This document shows positions 1 through 5,652 of a DNA stretch of 7,281 nt, piece after piece. Where the stretch lies: contig JACCVM010000029.1 in NCBI GenBank assembly GCA_013698135.1, forward strand, positions 1-7,281, read 5' to 3'. How positions within the stretch are numbered: the first letter of the stretch is position 1; each line of letters begins with the position of its first letter. The notes under the pieces are model-generated. The model searched no databases, was not told where the DNA came from, and was given only the letters and a program-made list of their open reading frames with translations. The translations under genes and the position numbers were made by a program. Origin of the DNA: Euzebyaceae bacterium. GTDB lineage: Bacteria; Actinomycetota; Nitriliruptoria; Euzebyales; Egibacteraceae.

Positions 1-30
1 GTGGCGCACCAGCACCAGGCGCGCCGGCAC
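1..30 (-). CDS. Histidine phosphatase family protein (phosphoglycerate mutase-like), N-terminal fragment
   Basis: Only the first ten codons lie in the window. They start with GTG at 30-28 and read MPARLVLVRH, after which the gene runs off the left edge. The LVLVRH string is the usual first beta-strand of the histidine phosphatase superfamily, ending in the phospho-accepting His of the RHG motif; the following Gly is outside the window. The start lies 1 nt after the rsfS stop codon (TAG at 34-32), so the two are almost certainly co-transcribed and translationally coupled. In mycobacteria the gene after nadD-rsfS encodes the phosphatase GpgP, which acts on glucosyl-3-phosphoglycerate. The position agrees with that family, but ten residues cannot establish substrate or orthology. 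The call therefore rests on the motif plus gene order. Confidence 0.7.
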   Translation of the reverse strand, partial: MPARLVLVRH

Positions 31-31
31 G

Positions 32-529
32 CTACTCGGCCTGACCGGATCCGCTCCCCCCACCGGCCGACGGCGCGGTGGAAACTGTGGCCGCGGCCCG
101 TCCGTCGAACGGGACCTTCGGGGCGTCGGACCACAGCAGCTCCAGGCTGTAGTACGCGCGCTGCTCCTCGGTGAACGCATGGACGACGATGTCCCCGTAG
201 TCCAGCAGCATCCAACCGGTGTCCTTGGTGCCTTCCCGGCGGCGCGGTTTGCGACCGGTCTCGGCCAACCGCCGCTCGATCTCCTCGGCCACCGTACGCA
301 GCTGCCGGTCGTTGGCCGCCGAGGCCAGCACGAAGAAGTCGGTGATGCCGAGCAGGTCTCCCAGATCCAGGATGCGAACGTCCGTCGCGTTCTTCTCGGC
401 GGCGGCGCTGGCGGCGGCCAGTGCCGGGCGCGAGACTCGGTGGTGTCGACGGTGGGCTCGGAGTTGCTCAGGGTCTGCTCCTGATCGACGGCTGACGAGG
501 ATCGTACTGGCACCCAGCCGCTCCCGCAC
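32..529 (-). CDS. rsfS: Ribosomal silencing factor RsfS
   Basis: RsfS binds ribosomal protein uL14 on the 50S subunit and blocks joining with 30S, lowering translation when nutrients are short. The protein is 165 aa. The RsfS domain covers about residues 36-137, with the family strings VRILDLGDLLGITDFFVLAS (51-70), the NDRQ segment (73-76), REGTKDTGWMLLDYGDIVVH (98-117) and the AYYSLELLWSDAP end (125-137). The GTG at 529 is the only ordinary start codon in frame before the domain. It adds about 33 Arg/His-rich residues that typical RsfS proteins of roughly 110-135 aa lack, and it has no well-spaced ribosome binding site. Either the extension is real or a CTG at residue 37 is used. The C-terminal 25 residues are Ala/Gly/Ser-rich and probably disordered. 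The gene begins 18 nt after the nadD stop and ends 1 nt before the next gene, so it is mid-operon. Confidence 0.93.
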   Translation of the reverse strand: MRERLGASTILVSRRSGADPEQLRAHRRHHRVSRPALAAASAAAEKNATDVRILDLGDLLGITDFFVLASAANDRQLRTVAEEIERRLAETGRKPRRREGTKDTGWMLLDYGDIVVHAFTEEQRAYYSLELLWSDAPKVPFDGRAAATVSTAPSAGGGSGSGQAE

Positions 530-547
530 CCCCCGGCATGGGGCTCG

Positions 548-1174
548 TCATGGCAGCGAGCCCGCCATCAATCCACGGTGGGCGGCGTTGTACAAGCCGT
601 GCTTGCGGGCGTACTCCTCGACCTCGCGCGGGATGAGATAGCGCACGGGGCGGCCACCCGCGAAGCGTTGGCGGACGTCGCTGGAGCTGATCGCCAGTGC
701 CGGCACATCCAGGACGGTGACGCGGTCCATGAGGCCGGCGGCGGTCAGGTCACCGACATCGTGACCGGGACGAGAGGCGCCGACGAACGACGCCAGCTGC
801 AGGCACTCCTCGGCGTCCTTCCAGGTGAGGATGTTGAGCATGGCGTCGGCGCCGGTGATGAAGAACAGCTCGTCGTGTGGCAGGGCCGCGCGCACCCGGC
901 GCAGGGTGTCCACGGTGTAGGTGGGGCCGGGCGTGTCGACCTCCAGCCGGGACACCGTGAACGACGGGTTGCCCGCCGTGGCCAGGGCCGTCATCAGATA
1001 GCGGTGGCCTGGCGAGGTCACGGCCCGCGACTTCTGCCATGGGGTACCGGCGGGCAGGAACACGACCTCGTCGAGCCGCAGATCGAACAGCGCCTGCTCG
1101 GCGGTCACCAGGTGTCCCAAATGGATGGGGTCGAAGGTGCCGCCCATCAGGCCGACGCGGCGTGCGCTGGACAT
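548..1174 (-). CDS. nadD: Nicotinate-nucleotide adenylyltransferase
   Basis: NadD transfers AMP from ATP to nicotinate mononucleotide to form deamido-NAD, the penultimate step of NAD synthesis in the cytoplasm. The 208-aa product has the usual family length and is one nucleotidyltransferase (Rossmann-like) domain. The ATP-binding signature GGTFDPIHLGH is at residues 11-21, with the HLGH nucleotidyltransferase motif. TGAD is at 107-110, and the second signature ISSSDVRQR at 162-170 is a variant of the SSTxxR motif. I chose the ATG at 1174 because it puts the first beta-strand (RRVGLMGGTF) at the N-terminus. The reading frame stays open back to 1645, but that stretch overlaps the opposite-strand gene and has no family similarity. 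No Shine-Dalgarno sequence precedes the ATG; a -10 box 8 nt upstream suggests a leaderless transcript. rsfS follows after 18 nt. Confidence 0.96.
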   Translation of the reverse strand: MSSARRVGLMGGTFDPIHLGHLVTAEQALFDLRLDEVVFLPAGTPWQKSRAVTSPGHRYLMTALATAGNPSFTVSRLEVDTPGPTYTVDTLRRVRAALPHDELFFITGADAMLNILTWKDAEECLQLASFVGASRPGHDVGDLTAAGLMDRVTVLDVPALAISSSDVRQRFAGGRPVRYLIPREVEEYARKHGLYNAAHRGLMAGSLP

Positions 1175-1182
1175 GGCGCCCG

Positions 1183-1212
1183 AGTGTAGGCCCGGCGGGC
1201 AGCGACCGTCAG
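1183..1212 (-). promoter_or_regulatory. Candidate promoter of nadD-rsfS operon (leaderless type)
   Basis: Read on the minus strand, a -35-like CTGACG (1212-1207) is followed by an 18-bp spacer and a -10 box TACACT (1188-1183). Eight bases then separate it from the nadD ATG. TACACT fits the actinobacterial TANNNT -10 consensus. The expected transcription start falls at or within a base or two of the ATG, and no ribosome binding site is visible. The assignment is by eye. Confidence 0.5.
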
Positions 1213-1340
1213 GGCGCAGGGGATGCCTCGGCCGGTTCACGGTGCCGTCGTCGTAGGCACGGTCACCGGTGGTGGACACGGTGCCCGGCGTACCCGCCTG
1301 GGCCCGTCCTTCAAGCTTCTCCCTCCACGCCTGCCCGAGG

Positions 1341-1369
1341 GACAAGTAACCCCAGGTACGGTGCTTGTC
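1341..1369. repeat. Inverted repeat in the nadD / coiled-coil gene divergent spacer
   Basis: GACAAG (1341-1346) and CTTGTC (1364-1369) are perfect 6-bp arms around a 17-nt spacer. Pairing can extend inward by a T-G and an A-T pair. This is the clearest symmetrical element in the 288-bp spacer 1175-1462, which otherwise holds the nadD promoter, the ribosome binding site of the plus-strand gene and no further gene, tRNA or recognisable riboswitch. It could be an operator or an RNA hairpin in the leader of the gene at 1463. A 6-bp inverted repeat can also arise by chance at this base composition. Confidence 0.25.
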
Positions 1370-1447
1370 GAGGCCGTTGTGCCACCGCCCAAGGCCGCGC
1401 CGATCGCACTGCGCGAGAATGGCGGGCGCCAACCGTGCAAACGACGC

Positions 1448-1456
1448 GAGGAACGG
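1448..1456 (+). promoter_or_regulatory. Ribosome binding site of the coiled-coil gene
   Basis: GAGGAACGG lies about 6-10 nt before the ATG at 1463 and decides this start over the much longer open frame beginning at 1223. It is one of the few clear Shine-Dalgarno sequences in the window; three other genes here look leaderless. Confidence 0.6.
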
Positions 1457-1462
1457 AACGCG

Positions 1463-1969
1463 ATGAGCGACTTCGAGTCGGCCCTGAAGGCCAAGCTGGA
1501 CCGCAACGCCGAGCTCGCGCAGCAGCGCGAGGAGGCCGAACGCGAGATGGACCGCGCCAAGGCTGCGCGCGAGGAAGCCGACCAGCGCCACGCCGTCGGG
1601 CAGGCCGACGCCCGCAAGACCCGGCACGCCGAGCTGGCCACCCATCTTGAACGGCTTGCCGGCCAGCTCAAGGAGGCCTCTGGTGAGCAGTTCGTCTTGC
1701 GCACCGGCTGGACGCAGTCAAGCGAGGAGTTCATCACCAAGATCAGCACCCGTGGACTGAACCCGGCCCGCTCACTGTTCATCGAACTGGATCGCGACGA
1801 CGACGAGGTGCTCGTCCGCTGGACCAGCGACGTGGGCAACAGCCTGGAGCTGTGGCGACTGCTGGAGGTGAACCCCGACCACCTCACCCAGCTATTGCTG
1901 CAGGTCGCCGATCAGGACCTGTGGCGCAACGCCGCCTCCCCGCCGCCGTTTCCGGGCGCCCGCGAATGA
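1463..1969 (+). CDS. Unrecognised protein with coiled-coil N-terminus and alpha/beta C-terminal domain
   Basis: I do not recognise a named family. The 168-aa product starts MSDFESALKAKLDR; the ATG is preceded by the AGGA-containing ribosome binding site GAGGAACGG at 1448-1456. Residues 5-73 are a highly charged Ala/Glu/Arg/Lys-rich helix with heptad-like spacing, probably a coiled coil. Residues 77-156 look like a compact alpha/beta domain: FVLRTGWT (77-84), an acidic SLFIELDRDDDEVLVRW segment (104-120), and a C-terminal LLEVNPDHLTQLLLQVADQDLWR helix region (133-155). The tail is Pro-rich (PPPFP). There is no signal peptide or membrane segment, so it should be cytoplasmic, and the coiled coil suggests self-association. 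Codon usage matches the neighbours, and the good start and clean frame argue it is real. It is transcribed divergently from nadD and converges on the protease gene, so it stands alone. Confidence 0.8.
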   Translation: MSDFESALKAKLDRNAELAQQREEAEREMDRAKAAREEADQRHAVGQADARKTRHAELATHLERLAGQLKEASGEQFVLRTGWTQSSEEFITKISTRGLNPARSLFIELDRDDDEVLVRWTSDVGNSLELWRLLEVNPDHLTQLLLQVADQDLWRNAASPPPFPGARE

Positions 1970-2021
1970 AGTCAGCCGGCGAGCCGCCGTCGCCGCACGC
2001 GAGTCCGCCGGTTGCCGCTGC

Positions 2022-2039
2022 GGGGGCGCTACGGCCCCC
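2022..2039. terminator. GC hairpin between convergent genes, candidate bidirectional terminator
   Basis: GGGGGC (2022-2027) pairs perfectly with GCCCCC (2034-2039) around a 6-nt loop. It lies in the 131-bp gap between the stop of the coiled-coil gene (1969) and the stop of the protease gene (2101), where a terminator for both is expected. No U-tract follows on either strand, so it is not a classical intrinsic terminator, though tract-less hairpins are often proposed for actinobacteria. Confidence 0.45.
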
Positions 2040-2100
2040 CAACGATCCCGAGGCGATCGCAGCTATCGACGGCCGCAGCGCAGCTGACGGGACTGGCCGG

Positions 2101-3414
2101 CTACGGTCCGCTGCGCCGGCCCTGGCTGCGCGACGCCACCATCCCGGCCGAGGCGACGATGACCAGCAGCGCCAAGCCGCCGACCACCCACGGGTGGGGA
2201 GTCCGGGCTGGCGGCTGTGGCTCGACGGGAGCCCCCGCCAGCGGCTGACCGGGCGCCGACTCTGACGTGGGCGCCGGCTCTGACGTGGGCGCCGGCTCTG
2301 ACGCGGGCGCCGGCTCTGACGCGGGCGCCGGCGTGGGTGTTGGTGTCACCACCCGCAGGCGCCGCGGCTGCGGCAGTCGCTGCTCCAACTCGTCCTGCTC
2401 GACAGGCCTGCGTGGGGCGCTTGGCGTGCGTGGTACGGGCGACAGCGTGGCCGCGGCCGCCTGCTGGCGCTGTGGGGGGCGAGCGGGTCGGGGACGGCGC
2501 GCGCTGCCACGCGGCGGCCGCATGACCCCGACGGCCGCGGCCAGGTCGACCTGTCCGAGGCCTGATCCGACCGGCTGGGCCGTCGCGATGAGTCGCCGTG
2601 CGGCGTCGGCACCCCGCAGTCCCTGCTGGCGTAGCAGCGCCGCACCGGCCGAGACGATCGGTGCCGCGAATGAGGTTCCGTCGGCCAGCGCGTAGCCGCC
2701 GTTGCGGTAGGTGGACAGAATCTGGATCCCCGGCGCGAACAGGGTGAACGGGTCGCGGTTGGAGCGGCGCCACACCGTGCCCTGGGGCGTGGTCGCCCCG
2801 ACCACTAACGCCGGCACATCGTCCGCGTAATCGGTGCGCCGACGGCCTTCGTTGCCCGCGGCGGCGACCACGACGATGCCGGCGGCGACCGCCTCGCGGA
2901 TGGCCATGGCAACGTCCTGGTCGGCCAGCGGGGACCGGGAGCGGCTGCTAGGCAGATCAGCGAGGCTGAGGTTGACGACATCGGCACCGTGGCGCACCGC
3001 CCAGCGGATCCCACGGGCGACGGTCACCGAGCTGCCACGCCCCCGACGGTCCAGCACCCGCACCGGCATGATCGTGGCGCGCGGAGCAACACCGCTACCG
3101 CCCAGGTCGTTGCCGGCGATGGCGGCGATGATCCCGGCGACGAGTGTCCCGTGCCCATGGGGGTCGTCGGGCAGGGTGCCACGGTGTACCAGGTCGACTC
3201 CCCTGCCGACCCGCCCTTGCAGGTCGGGATGCTGTGCGTCGACGCCGGTGTCGACCACGGCCACGACGCTGCCCTGGCCACGCCCGGCTTCCCAGGCCCG
3301 ATAGCTGTGAACGGCACGCAGGTGGTGCTGGCGTCCAGGGAACGGGTCGGGTGCCGGCGCCGCGCCGATGGCCGCCAGGGCCACGACGACGAGGGCGACT
3401 GGCAGCCGGCGCAT
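2101..3414 (-). CDS. Secreted, membrane-anchored S8 (subtilisin-like) serine protease, mycosin-like architecture
   Basis: This is a 437-aa peptidase of family S8. Residues 1-20 are a signal peptide (RR n-region, hydrophobic VALVVVALAAIGAA). The catalytic domain spans about 45-298, with Asp55 in VVAVVDTGVD, His88 in GHGTLVAG, oxyanion Asn188 in AAGNEG and Ser248 in GTSFAAP, so all four residues are intact. A Pro/Arg/Gln-rich linker (299-355) and a repeated Ala-Pro-Ser-Glu stretch (358-390) follow. A single C-terminal transmembrane helix (about 408-427) ends in a basic tail. The enzyme should face outside, tethered by its C-terminus. This layout matches mycosins, the type VII secretion proteases, but no ESX gene is in the window, so its substrate is unknown. 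I chose the ATG at 3414 for the compact signal peptide; the ATG at 3462 and GTG at 3438 are alternatives. It begins 67 nt after the obgE stop, probably in the same transcript. Confidence 0.92.
   Translation of the reverse strand: MRRLPVALVVVALAAIGAAPAPDPFPGRQHHLRAVHSYRAWEAGRGQGSVVAVVDTGVDAQHPDLQGRVGRGVDLVHRGTLPDDPHGHGTLVAGIIAAIAGNDLGGSGVAPRATIMPVRVLDRRGRGSSVTVARGIRWAVRHGADVVNLSLADLPSSRSRSPLADQDVAMAIREAVAAGIVVVAAAGNEGRRRTDYADDVPALVVGATTPQGTVWRRSNRDPFTLFAPGIQILSTYRNGGYALADGTSFAAPIVSAGAALLRQQGLRGADAARRLIATAQPVGSGLGQVDLAAAVGVMRPPRGSARRPRPARPPQRQQAAAATLSPVPRTPSAPRRPVEQDELEQRLPQPRRLRVVTPTPTPAPASEPAPASEPAPTSEPAPTSESAPGQPLAGAPVEPQPPARTPHPWVVGGLALLVIVASAGMVASRSQGRRSGP
2253..2324 (-). repeat. Four tandem 18-bp repeats inside the protease linker
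   Basis: Four consecutive 18-bp units start at 2253, 2271, 2289 and 2307 with the plus-strand form GCGCCGGCTCTGACGYGG. They differ at one or two positions and a decayed fifth copy follows. On the coding strand each unit encodes a hexapeptide of the type PAPASE or PAPTSE, giving a flexible, acidic Pro-rich spacer between catalytic domain and membrane helix. The near-identity at DNA level points to recent slippage expansion, so copy number may vary between strains. Confidence 0.85.
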
Positions 3415-3481
3415 CCGTCCAGCATGGCAGACCGTCACCCGCTCGTCACGGGTCGAGGTCATCCTCGTCGGGGGGGCGACC

Positions 3482-4825
3482 TCAAGGGTCAACGTCGTCC
3501 TCGTCAGCGGCGCCATCGGGCGCGGGTTCAAAGTCGAAGAGCGCCCCGGCAATCTGCACGGGATCACCACGGCGGGCGCCGGCCTTGAGGAGCTCGCGTT
3601 CCACCCCGCCTCGCAGCATCCGGCCTTGCAGGTAGGCGACGGCGTCGGGGTTGTCCAGGTCGGTCATGACCACCCAGCGCTCGACTCGGTCGGAGCGCAC
3701 CTGCCAGCCGTCACTGCGGCGTTCGACGCGGATGTCGTCGCTGTCGCGACCGGCAGGTCGCAGCACCGGCCGCGGGATCGCCTCGGCGGCCTCGCTGTTG
3801 CGTTGCTGGCGCGCCAGCACCACCAGGTCGGCCATCCGCCGGCGTAACCGATCCAGGCCGGCGCCCGTGACGGCACTGCCTTCCAGCACCTCGAACCCTT
3901 CCGCGGCGATATCGTCGCGGACGATCTCGGCGGTGTCGGCGCCGGCGTCGATCTTGTTGAGGAACACCAGCGACGGGCGCTCCAGCAGCTCTGGCAAGCC
4001 GGCCGCCTGCGCGTAGGCCCTCAGTTCGGCGAGCACCGTGCGAAGGTCGTCGCGGGGATCGCGCTGCTCGTACGTCGCGCAGTCCAGGACGTGCACCAGC
4101 ACCCCCGCACGCTCGACGTGCCGCAGGAAGGACAAGCCGAGGCCGCGGCCGGAACTGGCCCCCTCGATGAGCCCTGGCACGTCTGCCACGACGAAGTCCA
4201 CCGCGTCGGTGCGCACGACGCCGAGGGTGGGAGCAAGCGTGGTGAACGGGTAGTCGGCGATCTTCGGTCTGGCGGCGGACAGCCTGGCGACCAGCGAAGA
4301 CTTGCCGGCGTTGGGGTACCCAACCAGCGCCACATCAGCCACCAGCTTCAACTCCAGGACCACCCACCGTTCCTGAGGCGGCTCGCCGAACTCGTGGAAC
4401 CGGGGTGCGCGCCGGGAGGACGTCCGAAAGGCGGCGTTGCCACGACCGCCCCTTCCACCGGCCGCTCCCACGACCTCGGCGCCGTCGGTCACCAGGTCGG
4501 CGAGAACCTCGCCGTCGGCGCCACGCACGACGGTGCCCACCGGGACCAGCAGCACCGTGTCGTCCCCGTCGCTGCCACGTCGCAGGTCGCCTTCGCCGTT
4601 CCGGCCCCGCCCGGCGGCACGGTGGGGGCGGTGGTGGTAGTCCACCAGCGTCGCCACCGACCCGCTGGCTCGCAGCACAACGCTGCCCCCCGAGCCACCG
4701 TCGCCGCCGTCGGGCCGGCCCTTGGGCTCGAACGGCTGGCGCGCGAAGGACGTCACGCCATTGCCGCCCCGGCCGCCCTTGAGGCTGACCTTGACCTCGT
4801 CGACGAACGCCGGCGGCCGCGTCAT
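3482..4825 (-). CDS. obgE: Obg family GTPase (ObgE/CgtA)
   Basis: Obg is an essential GTPase that associates with the 50S ribosomal subunit and links ribosome assembly to growth and the stringent response. The 447-aa product has the three standard domains. A Gly-rich Obg fold (about 6-160) includes GGRGGNG and DGGDGGSGG. The G domain (162-338) carries P-loop GYPNAGKSS (169-177), switch I YPFTTLAPTLG (192-202), G3 DVPGLIEG (215-222), G4 NKID (290-293) and G5 SA (317-318). A C-terminal OCT domain spans about 353-432. The tail is acidic (DEDDVD). All nucleotide-binding motifs are intact. The ATG at 4825 overlaps the stop of the upstream hydrolase gene as ATGA, which supports this start; an in-frame GTG at 4837 is the alternative. 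rplU and rpmA, which often precede obgE, are not found here. Confidence 0.97.
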   Translation of the reverse strand: MTRPPAFVDEVKVSLKGGRGGNGVTSFARQPFEPKGRPDGGDGGSGGSVVLRASGSVATLVDYHHRPHRAAGRGRNGEGDLRRGSDGDDTVLLVPVGTVVRGADGEVLADLVTDGAEVVGAAGGRGGRGNAAFRTSSRRAPRFHEFGEPPQERWVVLELKLVADVALVGYPNAGKSSLVARLSAARPKIADYPFTTLAPTLGVVRTDAVDFVVADVPGLIEGASSGRGLGLSFLRHVERAGVLVHVLDCATYEQRDPRDDLRTVLAELRAYAQAAGLPELLERPSLVFLNKIDAGADTAEIVRDDIAAEGFEVLEGSAVTGAGLDRLRRRMADLVVLARQQRNSEAAEAIPRPVLRPAGRDSDDIRVERRSDGWQVRSDRVERWVVMTDLDNPDAVAYLQGRMLRGGVERELLKAGARRGDPVQIAGALFDFEPAPDGAADEDDVDP

Positions 4826-5574
4826 TCCGGGCACCACACTTCAAGTTCCAGCACTTCGGCGAAGGCCGCGGCCCAGTCGGCGTAGCCGACAGCGTTGGGG
4901 TGAAACAGGTCGTTGGCGTACTTGCCCTGCCATGGCGGTCCTGTGTGGGCCCACAGGTCGGCTACATGCAGCCCCGCCGGCGTCGCCTCGGCACGGATAA
5001 CCGCGTTGACGCGCCGTGCCCGCCAGCTGGCCAGACCTTGGGGAAGGGTGGCCAGCACCGCCCCCGCCGGTAGCCCGCCGATGATCGCACGGAACGTGGG
5101 GATGAGGCGGCGCAGCGGTGTGCGCAGCAGATCGTTGCCGCCGATGGCGCACGTCACCAGCTGCGGTGTGACCGGCAGCGCTGCCAGGGCCGGCAGCTGG
5201 GTCGCCACGACGTCAGCCGCACGAGCTCCCGAGCGCGACAGGTTGGCCAGCCGCCAGGGGTGATCGCTGCGTTCCTCGATGCGCCGGCGCAGTTGGCCGA
5301 CGTAGCCCGCGTCGTAGGCGTCGGCTCCGATCCCCTGCGCCGCCGAGTCCCCGAGCACTGCCCACAGCGGCCCGTCGGCCTGCTCGGCGATGCGGCCAGC
5401 CTCCTGCCATGCCAGGGCGTAAGGCTCGACCTGCGCGCTGCTGGCGGCGGCGCCGCCACGAAACCGCCGGTACGGCGCGCCGACGGCGAGGAAACCGACC
5501 TGGGCCAGCACGCAGCGCAGCAGGGCCAGCCGCTGTGCTCGCTGGACCGCCATTGGTGCCCGCTGGACCGCCAT
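4822..5574 (-). CDS. SGNH/GDSL-family hydrolase (esterase/lipase type)
   Basis: The 250-aa product is an SGNH hydrolase, a fold that hydrolyses or transfers acyl esters. Block I is VLGDSAAQGIGA (73-84) with nucleophile Ser77. Block II Gly is G116 in NLSRSGA, block III GGND has Asn147, and block V DLFHPN has Asp222 and His225, so the catalytic set is complete. Residues 16-33 are moderately hydrophobic after a basic start and could be an uncleaved signal-anchor or weak signal peptide; location is uncertain. Two starts are possible, ATG 5574 and ATG 5553, within a 7-residue duplication. I chose 5574 because a TAGCCT -10 box lies exactly 7 nt upstream of it. The stop overlaps the obgE start by 4 nt, implying translational coupling. 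The substrate is unknown. The GDSAAQG block differs from the LVLGDSLA form I would expect of mycobacterial OctT, though that comparison is from memory. Confidence 0.9.
   Translation of the reverse strand: MAVQRAPMAVQRAQRLALLRCVLAQVGFLAVGAPYRRFRGGAAASSAQVEPYALAWQEAGRIAEQADGPLWAVLGDSAAQGIGADAYDAGYVGQLRRRIEERSDHPWRLANLSRSGARAADVVATQLPALAALPVTPQLVTCAIGGNDLLRTPLRRLIPTFRAIIGGLPAGAVLATLPQGLASWRARRVNAVIRAEATPAGLHVADLWAHTGPPWQGKYANDLFHPNAVGYADWAAAFAEVLELEVWCPE
5536..5574 (-). repeat. 21-bp-period direct duplication at the hydrolase start
   Basis: Bases 5536-5553 and 5557-5574 are identical at 17 of 18 positions with a 21-bp period. The repeat keeps the reading frame and duplicates the N-terminal heptapeptide (MAVQRAP then MAVQRAQ), giving two possible ATG starts. 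It looks like a recent tandem duplication. Confidence 0.8.
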
Positions 5575-5581
5575 ATCAGAC

Positions 5582-5587
5582 AGGCTA
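5582..5587 (-). promoter_or_regulatory. Candidate -10 box of the hydrolase-obgE transcription unit (leaderless)
   Basis: On the minus strand TAGCCT (5587-5582) fits TANNNT. It ends 7 nt before the ATG at 5574, which places transcription initiation at or next to the start codon. No convincing -35 hexamer or Shine-Dalgarno sequence is visible. Confidence 0.4.
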
Positions 5588-5617
5588 CGGTGCCGCAGGC
5601 ATCACTCTGTAGCCATG

Positions 5618-5652
5618 GCAGTAGCGCGAAAGCGCTGCAGTAGCGCTATCCT
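5618..5652 (+). promoter_or_regulatory. vapBC promoter with repeat/palindrome operator candidate
   Basis: The -10 box TATCCT (5647-5652) ends 7 nt before the antitoxin ATG at 5660, the leaderless geometry again. Overlapping and upstream are two exact copies of GCAGTAGCGC (5618-5627 and 5637-5646, 19 bp apart). A short hairpin also lies here: AGCGC (5623-5627), GAAA loop, GCGCT (5632-5636). The AGCGC core occurs three times (5623, 5631, 5642). RHH antitoxins of VapB type commonly repress their own operon by binding repeated or palindromic sites over the promoter, so this is the likely operator. Binding is inferred. Confidence 0.55.

Noticed and set aside
1223..1462. Longer start for the coiled-coil protein
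   Set aside because: The extra 80 residues are low-complexity spacer translation. The ribosome binding site sits before ATG 1463.
1175..1462. tRNA, small RNA or riboswitch in the divergent spacer
   Set aside because: No T-loop consensus, cloverleaf-like arms or recognisable riboswitch core was seen on either strand by eye.
1175..1645. Open extension of the nadD frame upstream of ATG 1174
   Set aside because: It overlaps the opposite-strand coiled-coil gene, has no NadD similarity, and a promoter-like element lies right before ATG 1174.
2253..2324. Short tandem repeats considered as a CRISPR array
   Set aside because: Units are contiguous 18-mers without spacers, lie inside a coding region and are in frame.
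2063..2773. Long minus-strand open frame inside the protease gene
   Set aside because: It is an alternative frame of the Pro/Arg-rich linker region and is rich in Arg, Gly and Ala; the S8 frame carries the catalytic motifs.
2101..3414. A type VII secretion (ESX) locus
   Set aside because: Only a mycosin-like protease is present; no ESX core or substrate gene is in the window.
4091..4885. 264-codon open frame antisense to obgE
   Set aside because: The frame is a by-product of high GC opposite an intact, highly conserved obgE; the translation shows no domain-like pattern.
4822..5574. Identification of the SGNH hydrolase as OctT, the octanoyltransferase near gpgP in mycobacteria
   Set aside because: Its position upstream of obgE and its block I wording differ from what I recall of OctT. 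Only the fold is shared, so no symbol was given.
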